Positions 40,291-49,221 of a stretch of DNA of 54,232 nucleotides are shown here, in pieces. The position numbers and the translations under genes were made by a program. The notes under the pieces are model-generated. The model ran no database searches. It was not told where the DNA came from and was given only the letters and a program-made list of their open reading frames with translations. The DNA is from Acidobacteriota bacterium (GTDB lineage: Bacteria > Acidobacteriota > UBA890 > WLXD01), in contig JAJCXT010000033.1 in the NCBI GenBank assembly GCA_029263295.1, positions 1-54,232 of the forward strand, written 5' to 3'. Position 1 is the stretch's first letter. Each line of letters opens with the position of its first letter.

Positions 40291-41559
40291 TCATTGAATG
40301 GCAATCGTGTGTCGGAGGAAGAGCGCCTGTGTCGGTTTCGTCAAAGTCTCGGTGCTATGGAAGTCACTGAGCCTCTCCAGTTCCGCGACTAACGTGCGGC
40401 GCGGCACCTCCGTGTCCCGTGCCGTTGATCCATGCTTCCCTTTGAGCGTCGAGACCATCGTGACCAGTCGACCAGATTGCCCCTTTGTGGGGGAGCGCTG
40501 CTCGAATCCTGTCCACAGTGTCTTGGGAGTGGCATTGAGACTGCCGTGGTGCCCTACCTTGTAGAGCGTCGTGTCCCGCAGCAATTCCTTGATCTCGGGT
40601 TTGCTCAGCGCATAGGCCCAGTTCTCAATCTGCGCATCACCCGGGAAGAGGAGCTTGTGAGAGCCCACCTCGAAGAGGAGGATCACGCTGGTGTTATTCA
40701 GGGCCTTGTCTAGGGCGCGAACTATTTCGCGGAGCTGCCTGGGTCGAAGGCGCTTCATGCGATCGATCATCCAGCGGACGCGCTTCGGCCGGTCACTGGA
40801 TCGCTGAACATGTTTCGGGAAAGGGGCCCGAGCCTGCCTCAATCCATATTCCTCAGCTAACGCCATCAGGTGCCAGAACTCGCTCTCGTCTTGGTGACGC
40901 TGTCTTCGAATCGTCTCCGTTTGCTCGAGGGTCGGCGGACCTAGCACGCGCACTCTTACCCCCGGGATGCGGAGACCACTGCCGGCGCCGAAGTTGACGT
41001 ATCGCTGGACCTTGCCCATCGACATCAGGTTCTCGACGGCCGAGCGATTAGCCAGGTTGGTCTCTCCCAGGAACTCAAGCTGACGCCGCATGGAGCTTTT
41101 CTGCGGGAGATTTCTAGCCTGCGCCTGCACGCCGAACGCCACCGAATTCAGGTCGTCCAGCATCCCCACCATCGCCTGGCCCGCCCGAGATACCTTGGTC
41201 GCAGCCCTCGCATCCGGTTTCGCGCTGGGGTCCTCTGTCCACGGTTGGACGACTACGTCCGGTGCTAGCGACCGTATTATGTCGCCGGACCCGGAGCCAT
41301 CGGCTCGGGTGGCGAACCCGCTGACATGGTCCTTGTGGCGATGCGTTGCCACTACGGCGTGGAGTTTCCCTCCGCACTCCTCCCTGATGGACTCGGCGAC
41401 GCGCACCATGTGATCCTTCAGAGCGTTCTTGGGCCGCGCCGTGCTACCGAAGTCGATCAGCACATGGCGATGAGATCGAGCGTAGTGAAACCCCAACAGA
41501 TAGCAATCGCCGAAGCCGACCTGGTACGAGGTCACGGTTATCTTTCGAGGGTCAGTCAC
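40291..41559 (-). CDS. Metallo-beta-lactamase-fold hydrolase 1 (ComEC-like)
   Basis: About 422 residues. Start taken as GTG 41559, nine bases after GGAGGA; GTG 41568 would leave no spacer. The N-terminal half has the first MBL strand (SYQVGFGDCYLLGF...VLIDFGS) and the metal motif THRHKDHVSGF (HxHxDH complete). FEVGSHKLLFPGDAQ supplies the third-motif Asp, and YKVGHHGSLNATP the HHGS typical of the ComEC/Rec2-type branch. An insertion of about 150 residues, Arg-rich and helical, splits the domain. It is cytoplasmic and could act on nucleic acids or nucleotides. Coupled to the upstream peptidase (2-base gap). Confidence 0.88.
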   Translation of the reverse strand: MTDPRKITVTSYQVGFGDCYLLGFHYARSHRHVLIDFGSTARPKNALKDHMVRVAESIREECGGKLHAVVATHRHKDHVSGFATRADGSGSGDIIRSLAPDVVVQPWTEDPSAKPDARAATKVSRAGQAMVGMLDDLNSVAFGVQAQARNLPQKSSMRRQLEFLGETNLANRSAVENLMSMGKVQRYVNFGAGSGLRIPGVRVRVLGPPTLEQTETIRRQRHQDESEFWHLMALAEEYGLRQARAPFPKHVQRSSDRPKRVRWMIDRMKRLRPRQLREIVRALDKALNNTSVILLFEVGSHKLLFPGDAQIENWAYALSKPEIKELLRDTTLYKVGHHGSLNATPKTLWTGFEQRSPTKGQSGRLVTMVSTLKGKHGSTARDTEVPRRTLVAELERLSDFHSTETLTKPTQALFLRHTIAIQ

Positions 41560-41561
41560 CT

Positions 41562-43304
41562 CTACCACTCCTCCGCTGCAGTGCTCGCTTCACGACCCAA
41601 CGCCCGCTGCCGATGGAGAGTGGAGAATCGCCGCAAACCGGCTCCGTCGCGACGGAAGTGCCCGTGTTGCCACAGGTGTTCCAACCGCTTCCCCTGTCTC
41701 TCTCTGTCCAGTAGCTTGTTGTGAACGTGATAGCGGAGGCGACCATACTCGTCGAAGATCAGCGTGCCGCCGCCATAAAGTCGGACTTGCGTATCGTCCG
41801 GCATTCCGGCCGGCCGCTTGATGCGATAGCTCCAAAGTTCCCTTGCCTGGACGCTCAGGATCTGGAGATGCTCCGCCACCACCTCTTTGACGACGAAGCC
41901 ATCCGGGCCGACTCGAACGCTCGGTCGGACTGAGATGACTCGGCTGTAGGCCTCGTCGCTGATGTCCAGACGCTCTGGATCGCGGTTTTCCCAGATGAAG
42001 CGAAACACCTCATTGGGCTCGCTTCGCATCGGCTCAAAATGAGTGCTCGAGTGGTCGATGCTGTCGGGGGCTGGCCACCAATACCCTGCTTCGAACGGGC
42101 TCGTAGGCCGAATCCCATACGCGTCGAAGCTCGTCCGCAGACGTTGCCTCAGCTGGTACTTGCGATCGTCGGGTCGGACTGTCTTGTCGCTCGTGAGTGC
42201 AGCGCTCAAGAAGTCCCCGAACTCGACATGCACAGGCGGAGTGTAGTCGAGCGCACGAATCGCCAGGGTGAGCATCGTGTCGGCGATGTCGGCGCCGTCT
42301 TCGACCACGCGGTCTCGACTCACGTAACCGCGGCGCTGGTCGCCCAAGGTCCTGATACGAGCTATCCAAGCATCGAGGAACGCGTTCATCACTGCCGCTA
42401 CCAGAATCTCGCCGCGGCGGTGCGACTCGAGGAAACCCGGATCGGATTGATAGTACGTCTTGCTCGGTGGCTGGAGATCCTGCACCGAACGGCGGAGTGC
42501 ACTCCCGCGGACCACGGACAACTCGGCCCCCATTTCCTCCGCCAAGCCGAGGAGGCCAGACTTTCGAAGTGCGTCGCGACTCACTGCCTTGCGGGCGATC
42601 AACTCACGACCGCGATCGGAGCTCTCGGGCGGGAAACCCAGGTCGATTACGCGGCTCGCCACATCTCGCAGCGAGAAGACCGACAGCAGGGCCACGATGT
42701 CCGAGAATCCCTCGTGAAATGCCGCCTGGTCGGCCGACGAAGGATCGGTGTACCGCCCCCGGAGGCCGTCGAGGAGAGCATGTGTCGCTTCATGCACCAC
42801 CACGTCGTGGGATAAGCATGTGTAGACATTTCTGTCACCTCGAGTCGACGGGAAGTAGCCGAACAAGAGGGCTTGATCCTCGCGGGAGTAGAAAGCGTTG
42901 GCGTCGGCGAACGCGTGAGGCACGAGGTTGAGTTGGTGACTGTTGAAGCCCCAACTTACTCGCCGCCCAAGAGCGAATTCGAATCGGGCGAGCGTCCGCA
43001 TCACCAGTGCGTACACGTTCTGACAGTGAAAATGCGGGTCATTGAGTAGCTGGTTGTCGGTCTTCCCCGCGTAGAGGTCTCGTTCCTGATCAGGCTTGGC
43101 GCGCTTGTAGAAGGCGTCGCTGGAGACATCGTAGTCAACCACCTGGACGCGGTATCCGGCGGGTCCCGGCCGCAACGTTTCAAGCGGTACTTCCACGCTC
43201 GCACGCAAGATCTGTTTCCCGGCGGGCGCTCCCGGGTCCCGTACGGCCGGGTCCTGGGCTACGACCGTGAGGCGTCTCGTCCGAGTGGAGGGTGAAATCG
43301 CCAT
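41562..43304 (-). CDS. Cytosolic thermolysin-like (gluzincin) metallopeptidase
   Basis: 580 residues, ATG 43304 with GGAGGA eight bases upstream. Zinc site: His171-Glu172-Ala-Thr-His175 (VVVHEATHALLDGL), and Glu198 in AFHEGFSDIVALL, the HExxH + E arrangement with Asp four residues on, as in M4/M36 peptidases. There is no signal peptide or propeptide, so it should stay in the cytosol, unlike typical family members. The C-terminal about 200 residues (from PTSPFEAGYWWPAPD) are unrecognised. It is translated with MBL hydrolase 1 and divergent from the UDG-2 operon over 370 bases. A cytosolic protease next to DNA-directed enzymes suggests an effector role; that is inference. Confidence 0.82.
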   Translation of the reverse strand: MAISPSTRTRRLTVVAQDPAVRDPGAPAGKQILRASVEVPLETLRPGPAGYRVQVVDYDVSSDAFYKRAKPDQERDLYAGKTDNQLLNDPHFHCQNVYALVMRTLARFEFALGRRVSWGFNSHQLNLVPHAFADANAFYSREDQALLFGYFPSTRGDRNVYTCLSHDVVVHEATHALLDGLRGRYTDPSSADQAAFHEGFSDIVALLSVFSLRDVASRVIDLGFPPESSDRGRELIARKAVSRDALRKSGLLGLAEEMGAELSVVRGSALRRSVQDLQPPSKTYYQSDPGFLESHRRGEILVAAVMNAFLDAWIARIRTLGDQRRGYVSRDRVVEDGADIADTMLTLAIRALDYTPPVHVEFGDFLSAALTSDKTVRPDDRKYQLRQRLRTSFDAYGIRPTSPFEAGYWWPAPDSIDHSSTHFEPMRSEPNEVFRFIWENRDPERLDISDEAYSRVISVRPSVRVGPDGFVVKEVVAEHLQILSVQARELWSYRIKRPAGMPDDTQVRLYGGGTLIFDEYGRLRYHVHNKLLDRERQGKRLEHLWQHGHFRRDGAGLRRFSTLHRQRALGREASTAAEEW

Positions 43305-43674
43305 GCACCGATCCTCCAGCGTAGAACTGATCGCTTGGATCCGGCGAGATCCGCTCGTGCCGAACCGCCGACCGCGTCTGTCGCTCAGTAGAAAGGCCAG
43401 ATTCCCTTCTCCCGAGATTCAACTTCTTGGTTGGCATCGGGCACGATCTCGCCATGGGCAAGGGTACTAGGGAGGACGTCGGGATCGCCAGGCGTATTTG
43501 TGCGTTGAGCCGGAGCCCGCAGTCCAAGCTGGGATCCAACGGTTCGCGGACGTTTCTTTCGGAAGCCTGTCCGCAACCCTCGCAAGAACAGCTGCCGCGT
43601 TGTTTCTAAATTGGGAGGGTAGCCGCAACAGCTTCTCGTCGGACCGGCGGGGACAAGGAGACAGAAGAGGAGCC
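43305..43674. promoter_or_regulatory. 370-base divergent promoter region
   Basis: No supported gene. It separates the start of the peptidase-MBL operon (minus) from the UDG-2 operon (plus) and must hold both promoters. I see no clear palindrome. An upstream extension of the UDG-2 frame exists from 43498 but has no homology and lacks a ribosome binding site. Confidence 0.5.
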
Positions 43675-44598
43675 ATGGGAAGTCTTTCGCTGCGTCTCCG
43701 CGAGGAGCTTGAAGACTGGTACGATCGCCTCCCGGCCGGATGGCAGTCGCTATTCGACGAGGTGCAGCTGGACTTCGATGCCGTCGACAACGATGCTGAG
43801 CTGGCGGATGACGAGGCCATTTGGCCTCAAGAGACGAACGCGGCCGGCGCCCCGGGAGCCCACCTATTCAAGGCCTTCGCGGGCATGGCGCCGCAGCAGG
43901 TCCGTGTCGTCATCTTCGGCAATGATCCGTACACACGTATCGGGCAGGCGACCGGCCGCTCGTTCGAGCAAGGCGATCTCACTGACTGGAGTGTCGATCT
44001 GGCTGCGCCCCGCCGCGTTTCTCCGAGCCTGCGAAGCGTGCTCTGCGCCGCATTGGCGATCTCGCCTCAGAGCGCAGGATTCGGACTCACCGACCGCAGG
44101 CAGTTGCAGGAGGTGGATCCGCGTGCCGGTCGCCGTCAGCCTACGTGGTTCGCTCACGTCGAGTTGGATCGACTGGTCGCTCGTGAAGCTGTCGCGTTTG
44201 CTCCGCCGAACGAGATATTCGACTTCTGGGCGAGGCAGGGTGTGCTTTGGCTGAATCGCACACTCACCTACACGAAGTGGCTGGATCGTAACAACGAAGA
44301 TACCCATCGCGCGTCGCATCAACGACTGTGGGCGCCGTTTACGCGCCGTGCCCTGGAACAGCTCGTCGAACTAGCGCGTAGCCAGCCGCTCGTGTTCGTC
44401 ATGTGGGGAAGCTCGGCCGACGACCTGGTGGCGGAAATCGATCGTATCCGTACGCAGCTTGGCGTGTCGTCTCGGCGCATTCTCACGGCGGTGACCGGCC
44501 ACCCTCAGTGGGTCGAAGGCTACTTTCGAGTGGGCAACCCGTTCACCCAGGTAAATTACTTGCTTCGTGAACACGGGGAGTCGATCGACTGGATCTGA
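43675..44598 (+). CDS. Divergent family-1 uracil-DNA glycosylase (UNG-like), paralogue 2
   Basis: 307 residues from ATG 43675. Same architecture as the 38599 protein: N-terminal LREELEDWYDRLPAGWQSLF; motif A VIFGNDPYTRIG (Asp84, Tyr86; Gln becomes Asn83 and His becomes Thr87), Phe97 in GRSFEQGDL, SPSLRSVL, GVLWLNRTLT with Asn194, Gly-Ser loop FVMWGSSADD, and GHPQWVEGYF with His276. ATGxxFEQGDLxxW is common to both paralogues and not to ordinary UNG. It carries an extra 35-residue insertion before GVLWLN. Gene 1 of a five-gene operon with gaps of 2-30 bases. Likely a base excision or base-binding enzyme with changed specificity. Confidence 0.83.
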   Translation: MGSLSLRLREELEDWYDRLPAGWQSLFDEVQLDFDAVDNDAELADDEAIWPQETNAAGAPGAHLFKAFAGMAPQQVRVVIFGNDPYTRIGQATGRSFEQGDLTDWSVDLAAPRRVSPSLRSVLCAALAISPQSAGFGLTDRRQLQEVDPRAGRRQPTWFAHVELDRLVAREAVAFAPPNEIFDFWARQGVLWLNRTLTYTKWLDRNNEDTHRASHQRLWAPFTRRALEQLVELARSQPLVFVMWGSSADDLVAEIDRIRTQLGVSSRRILTAVTGHPQWVEGYFRVGNPFTQVNYLLREHGESIDWI

Positions 44599-44620
44599 TA
44601 CGCCAACCGGAAGGGTTCTC

Positions 44621-46888
44621 ATGCTCAAGTCCGTCGCGTCTTCGCTTCTACTGCGCGGCAACGTTGTCCTGCCGGACGGCAGCGCTCGCGATCGCTACGT
44701 GCAGGTACGCGACGGACGCATCGTCTCGATATCACGCGTGCGCCCGCCGCGCACGGACGACCTCCCTTACGTCGCGACGCGACGATCTGACTGGATCTTC
44801 CCCGGGCTGATCGATCTCCATACGCACTCGGCGTACAACCTCATTCCTCTGTGGATCTCCGATCGCGCCCCTTTTCGGAACCGATTCGAATGGCGCGGCG
44901 ACGATGGCTACGGCACGAACGTCAAGCGTGTGAAGCGCGAGATCACCAAGTCGGATGCGCTCGTGGTCGGTGTGGCCAGCGAACTTCAGGCCGTGGCCGG
45001 CGGTACAGCGGTACTGCAGGAGTCGCGACCACTCGACACCGACATAGGTGCGAAAGACGGACTGCTGTTGTGCCGGGACACAGCCTCGGCGACAGATCTG
45101 GGCCTTGATCCCAAGCGGAGAATCTACTCGGTGGTGGATTTCTTCCGTCCATCTGACCGCGACCCCCGCAATGGCGTGCCCACACCGCACAACACGATTG
45201 ATCGATACGTGGCAGCCCGCGATGCGGGCAAGTTGGTGGCCACGATCGGGCACCTGAGCGAGGGGCAGTCAGGCTTCGGCTCGAACCGAGCGGTCGATCC
45301 ATATAGCCGCCGCGAGTTCGAAGCATTGATGGCACACCCCGCTTTCAGCGATCCGGAGCGAGTGCGCAGCTCTCCACTTACTCTCGTCCATGGATGCGGA
45401 ATCGATCCGCACGATGAAACGCACACGACGTTTCTGCGCGAGCGTGGAATCAGCGTCGTCTGGTCTCCGGTCTCCAATCTGCTGCTCTACGGCGACACGA
45501 TCGACGCGAGTGCGTTTGTGGATGCAGGCGTGAATCTCGCGCTGGGATCGGACTGGAGTCCCAGCGGCTCGAAGCATGTCTGGGAAGAAGCGCAGTTCGC
45601 TCGTTTTTACCTCAAGTCCATCGGCGCGACCGTCAGCGACGCGGAGATCTTCCGGATGGTGACGACGAGCGCTGCCGCCTGCCTGGGGGTGCCGACGATC
45701 GGACGTATTCAGGAAGGAGGCCTTGCGGACTTTTTCATCTTGCGTAGCCCGCTCGAGACGGACAACGCGCTGGAGGTCTTTTTCGGCACGGCCGATCGCC
45801 ACGTGCTGGCCACAATCATCGGTGGACGCCCGATCTATGGCGATCGGAAGTTCATGGGCCAGTTCACCGATGACCTCAGACCTCTGCCACGCGCCGAAGG
45901 TTCGGCCGTTAAGAACAAGCGTGTTCATCTCCCACCGAACGTCAAGGTGGACATCGCCAAGGACCTTGCGCATCTCGAGGCGAAATGGAAGAAACTCGAT
46001 CCGCCGGTGTGGCGCAGCAACCTCCTCGTCAGCGCCGACAAGATCCACCGGCGTCGCCTGCAATCGCTGCGCGCGGATGTGGAGCGTGCCGGGTGGAGTG
46101 TGCAGGAGTGGCGCCACGACGGGCCGGCCAACGAGCCGGGCCTCGTGAAAGTTCACCCGAGCAGCGTCAGGGTCTGGCGCGGGTTCCGCGCCGAGGGAGT
46201 GACGAAGGAGTATCTCCGGAAACAACTCGGTTCCATCTTTCTCTCGGCAGCCGTCCAGATGCAGAGGCCTCTCGGTCTGTCGGCCTACTTGCCCGCGGTG
46301 CCCCCGGACGATGCGCCAGAGGGGGTTCCAGCGGAGGTCGCGCTGGTCTTCTTCGAGTCGCGCAAGGCATACTCCGACGGCTTCAAGACGACTAGCGGCC
46401 GCGCCTTCGGGCTGTTGCATGCACCGTTGTTCGGCAGGAGCAGCAAGAGCGGATGGCCCAAGCCCCTTGAGGGCGCGATGACCGTGGATCAGCCCTACTA
46501 CCTGGTGGACACTCCAGCCGACTGGCACGAAGGCGCGGCGTGGGTGTTCATCGGAAAGCGAGTAGCGACACTGTCGCCCGCACAGTTCCGCAAGGGTGTC
46601 CGCGCCGCACTGCGCGCGGTGCATCCGAAGGCTCCGAGAGGGCTTGACGGAGCGATTGTCTCGGTGAACGACGATTCCGTCGTCTACTGGGAGCACTGGG
46701 CGGATGCGAGTGGAGCCGGCACCGGCATCACGCCCGATCTCGCGGACTTGGCGATCCCGTGCCTGCACAAGCGCGCGGAACTCGCAAAGGTTGCCCCGGA
46801 CATCTTCCGACGCTCCGAAGGGTTGCCAGTTGCGGGCGGTGAGTTCTTCAATCTGCAGTTCGAGCGGCGAGCATTGCATCCTTGGTAG
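44621..46888 (+). CDS. Amidohydrolase fused to a C-terminal domain of unknown function
   Basis: 755 residues from ATG 44621 (GGAAGGG five bases upstream). Residues 15-430 are a TRZ/ATZ-type amidohydrolase: N-terminal beta domain (LLLRGNVVLPDGSARDRYVQVRDGRIV), metal motif DLHTHSAYN (two His), LVHGCGID and NLALGSDWSPSGSKH (Asp), VWSPVSNLLLYG, and GLADFFIL. Members deaminate or dechlorinate purines, triazines and related rings. The remaining ~320 residues (WRSNLLVSADKIHRRRLQSL...YLVDTPADWHEGAAWVFIGKRVATLS) match nothing I know, and nearly double the normal length. Second gene of the UDG-2 operon. A nucleobase-like substrate is a reasonable guess beside glycosylases but unproven. Confidence 0.8.
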   Translation: MLKSVASSLLLRGNVVLPDGSARDRYVQVRDGRIVSISRVRPPRTDDLPYVATRRSDWIFPGLIDLHTHSAYNLIPLWISDRAPFRNRFEWRGDDGYGTNVKRVKREITKSDALVVGVASELQAVAGGTAVLQESRPLDTDIGAKDGLLLCRDTASATDLGLDPKRRIYSVVDFFRPSDRDPRNGVPTPHNTIDRYVAARDAGKLVATIGHLSEGQSGFGSNRAVDPYSRREFEALMAHPAFSDPERVRSSPLTLVHGCGIDPHDETHTTFLRERGISVVWSPVSNLLLYGDTIDASAFVDAGVNLALGSDWSPSGSKHVWEEAQFARFYLKSIGATVSDAEIFRMVTTSAAACLGVPTIGRIQEGGLADFFILRSPLETDNALEVFFGTADRHVLATIIGGRPIYGDRKFMGQFTDDLRPLPRAEGSAVKNKRVHLPPNVKVDIAKDLAHLEAKWKKLDPPVWRSNLLVSADKIHRRRLQSLRADVERAGWSVQEWRHDGPANEPGLVKVHPSSVRVWRGFRAEGVTKEYLRKQLGSIFLSAAVQMQRPLGLSAYLPAVPPDDAPEGVPAEVALVFFESRKAYSDGFKTTSGRAFGLLHAPLFGRSSKSGWPKPLEGAMTVDQPYYLVDTPADWHEGAAWVFIGKRVATLSPAQFRKGVRAALRAVHPKAPRGLDGAIVSVNDDSVVYWEHWADASGAGTGITPDLADLAIPCLHKRAELAKVAPDIFRRSEGLPVAGGEFFNLQFERRALHPW

Positions 46889-46912
46889 GAGAGCCCGAGG
46901 GAGGGGCAAGTG

Positions 46913-48421
46913 ATGAGGGACATGTTTGAGATCCTGGCGAATGGCGGAGAGAGTCACGCAGCTCCGCGAGACACACTGCCAGCCTATTGGGGTGCTCTCG
47001 GCTCGGGGGCTGACGCGTTGATCGCGGGCGTTCAGCTCACGTCCGACGGCATCGCAGTTTGCTGTGGAGCCGATAGCCTCAAGGAGACTACGGGCGAAGA
47101 TGTCGCGGTTGGGGACGTGACGGCAGCACAACTTTCCAGAATGGACGCGGGCGCGGTCTTCAGGTCCGCGGAACTGGGCGAAGACAACCAGCCGGTGGCG
47201 GAAGGAGACGACACGCCGTGGGACAGCGCGCGCCAGCGCCGGATCTACCACCCCACACTCACCGAGTTGTTGCGACTCTTCGGTCGTCGGACCGGCATCG
47301 TTCTGCACGCGATGGCCCCCGACGGCGGTGAGGAGGCCCTCGCGCATTCGATCGGCGAGACTCTCGACCAGTTCGGGTTGATCGGTACCGTCGCCGTGGC
47401 GGGGGGGGAGTCCATGCTGCAGGCGTTGCGCGCAGCCTCCTCCGACTGTTCGCTAATCTACCGTGGCGTGGTGGGAGAGAATGCGGCCGCCGCGCAGGAA
47501 GCCGCCGAGACGCTTGATTGCTCCGCGGCCATCGTCGACGCCGAGAGCTTCGGCGATGACCCCGTGGCCGAGCTGGCGCTGATCGTCGCATCGCGTTCGA
47601 TGCCACACGCCCTCAGTCCTGCCGCATTCGCACGCGTGGCCGAAGCTGAGGCCGTGGTGGGTTTCGCGTGCGGCGCAATCCATGAGACGAGGGCCTTGTT
47701 TGACCCCGGCGGACTCGTCGCATCCGACACCTTCGCGGGCACGGACCTGGATGCGAGCATGTGGAGCTGCGGCTACTCCAAGGCCAACCAAGACTCAGAG
47801 ATCACTCAGGATGACGGACTGCATATTCGTATCCAGGAGGGTGGGGAGTACTCAGGCGCGGCAGCGCTGACCAGTTATGCCATCGTCGGGCCGTTCGACG
47901 CTTCGGTCGACTTCCAGGTTGAGCATCCGCGCCAAGGAACGACATTCGAGGTCGCGGCCATCCAGGTCGACCCGGGGTACCATCACATGGACAACTCGGA
48001 CCTTAGCCGCAAGAGCGTGAATCTCACGTTCGACGTGCACGGAGCGCCGCCGTACGCATCGAGCGAGCGTGACGAGAACGACGGATTTCGCATTGGCTGG
48101 AACAACGGTCCGGCCGTTACGCAGTTCGATGGATACAACGCGCAGTCTTCGAACATCTACAACAAGTACAGCCGCGACGTGGGCGACGGCAGCGATGCCA
48201 ACTTGAACGGGTCGCTTCGGCTCGTCCGCAACGGTTCCATGTTCAACGCGTACTACAAGGACAAGCACAACCGCGCGTGGGTGCTTTCCGGATCGGCGGA
48301 AGTGTCCACCCTCGCTCCTGCGGTATGGCTGCGCCTCGCGGCCAAACACTGGCCCAAGCGCGGAAAGACCCCTCCTTGGAACGCGATTCACTTCAATAAC
48401 TTCGAGCTGCGGCAGCCCTAG
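46913..48421 (+). CDS. Catalytically dead GDPD-like domain with C-terminal jelly-roll domain
   Basis: 502 residues, ATG 46913 after GAGGGG. Residues 1-245 follow the glycerophosphodiesterase barrel: ILANGGESHAAPRDTLPAYWGALGSGADA aligns with the HRG...PENT...GAD start, and GVQLTSDGIAV with ELDVxxTxDG. The catalytic His-Arg is Asn-Gly, the Glu-x-Asp pair is absent and HDE is CGAD, so it should be inactive. From about 260 a concanavalin-like beta-sandwich follows (ASDTFAGTDLDASMWSCGYSK...GSLRLVRNGSMFNAYYKD). No signal peptide: a cytosolic binding protein. Third gene of the operon, 24 bases after the amidohydrolase. Confidence 0.65.
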   Translation: MRDMFEILANGGESHAAPRDTLPAYWGALGSGADALIAGVQLTSDGIAVCCGADSLKETTGEDVAVGDVTAAQLSRMDAGAVFRSAELGEDNQPVAEGDDTPWDSARQRRIYHPTLTELLRLFGRRTGIVLHAMAPDGGEEALAHSIGETLDQFGLIGTVAVAGGESMLQALRAASSDCSLIYRGVVGENAAAAQEAAETLDCSAAIVDAESFGDDPVAELALIVASRSMPHALSPAAFARVAEAEAVVGFACGAIHETRALFDPGGLVASDTFAGTDLDASMWSCGYSKANQDSEITQDDGLHIRIQEGGEYSGAAALTSYAIVGPFDASVDFQVEHPRQGTTFEVAAIQVDPGYHHMDNSDLSRKSVNLTFDVHGAPPYASSERDENDGFRIGWNNGPAVTQFDGYNAQSSNIYNKYSRDVGDGSDANLNGSLRLVRNGSMFNAYYKDKHNRAWVLSGSAEVSTLAPAVWLRLAAKHWPKRGKTPPWNAIHFNNFELRQP

Positions 48422-48451
48422 GGCTACGACGGCACGGGAGGCACGATAGCC

Positions 48452-49219
48452 ATGACCGACATCTCACAGGGACCATGGACGCGGATACGTCCGCTCCAAA
48501 GAGATGAACTCGACCCCTACACGCACGCCGGGATGGTCGAGGGGGAGCTGACCTGGGGCAATTTCAAGAACAATCTCTGCAAGGTGATGGCTTACGCGCC
48601 ACGTCTCATGCAGACGGAGGTCGAATACTGCAACAGTTTCATCTTCGACCCCCCGACCTACCGCGGCGATGTTCAGGAGGCGGGCTTCAACGACCGATTC
48701 CTGAAGGAATTGGTGATCTCGCGAACTTCGCTGATCAACCGGTCCCGTTACTCCATCACACACCACGCATTCATCGGGATGCTCCTCTATCAGACGGCCG
48801 GACGAGCAGAGGAGGCCCATCCGAAGTACCTGTACCTGCATGAGCACGAGAGTCACCCGGATGTCTACACGGAGCGCGAGCGTGTCGTGCTCGACTACAC
48901 GGCGAACGTGGTCAAGGATGCACACTTGGTCACGGACGATGACTTCGAGGACCTGCGCCGGGTGCTTCGCGAGCACAACGACGGGGATGAGGCCCTCGCT
49001 GCGCTCGGCGACGGGGGGAAGAGTCGCCACGTAGATGCTCAGATCGTTGAATTGACGTGGTTGATTGGTCACTTCTGCCTGCTCAACAAGTGGTTCACCG
49101 TCCTGCAGGTCCCCGACGAGGTCGCCGAGGATGAGGACAACTTCGGTGAGGCGTACACGGCGGTCGTACCGGCGGACATCCGTGCTCGCAACGACCATGT
49201 CCTCGGCGGCGACTTCTAG
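48452..49219 (+). CDS. AhpD/carboxymuconolactone decarboxylase-like protein without the CxxC
   Basis: 255 residues, ATG 48452 with GGGAGG ten bases upstream. The helical CMD core is clear: FLKELVISRTSLINRSRYSITHHAFIG at 83-109 aligns with the AhpD pattern ELVILRTSxxxxCxYCxxHH, but the peroxidatic cysteines are replaced by Asn-Arg-Ser-Arg-Tyr-Ser. The C-terminal DAQIVELTWLIGHFCLLNKWFTVLQVP also fits. CMD proteins act in decarboxylation or, with CxxC, as thiol peroxidases; here redox activity is unlikely. Fourth gene of the operon, followed two bases later by the UDG-3 start. Confidence 0.75.
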   Translation: MTDISQGPWTRIRPLQRDELDPYTHAGMVEGELTWGNFKNNLCKVMAYAPRLMQTEVEYCNSFIFDPPTYRGDVQEAGFNDRFLKELVISRTSLINRSRYSITHHAFIGMLLYQTAGRAEEAHPKYLYLHEHESHPDVYTERERVVLDYTANVVKDAHLVTDDDFEDLRRVLREHNDGDEALAALGDGGKSRHVDAQIVELTWLIGHFCLLNKWFTVLQVPDEVAEDEDNFGEAYTAVVPADIRARNDHVLGGDF

Positions 49220-49221
49220 CC

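Noticed and set aside
43498-43674. N-terminal extension of UDG paralogue 2
   Set aside because: Residues before ATG 43675 have no match in the paralogue and look like translated non-coding DNA.
45269-47347. 692-codon minus-strand open frame
   Set aside because: It lies antisense across the amidohydrolase, the pseudo-GDPD gene and the gap between them. It has no recognisable domain, and low stop-codon frequency in GC-rich DNA explains it.
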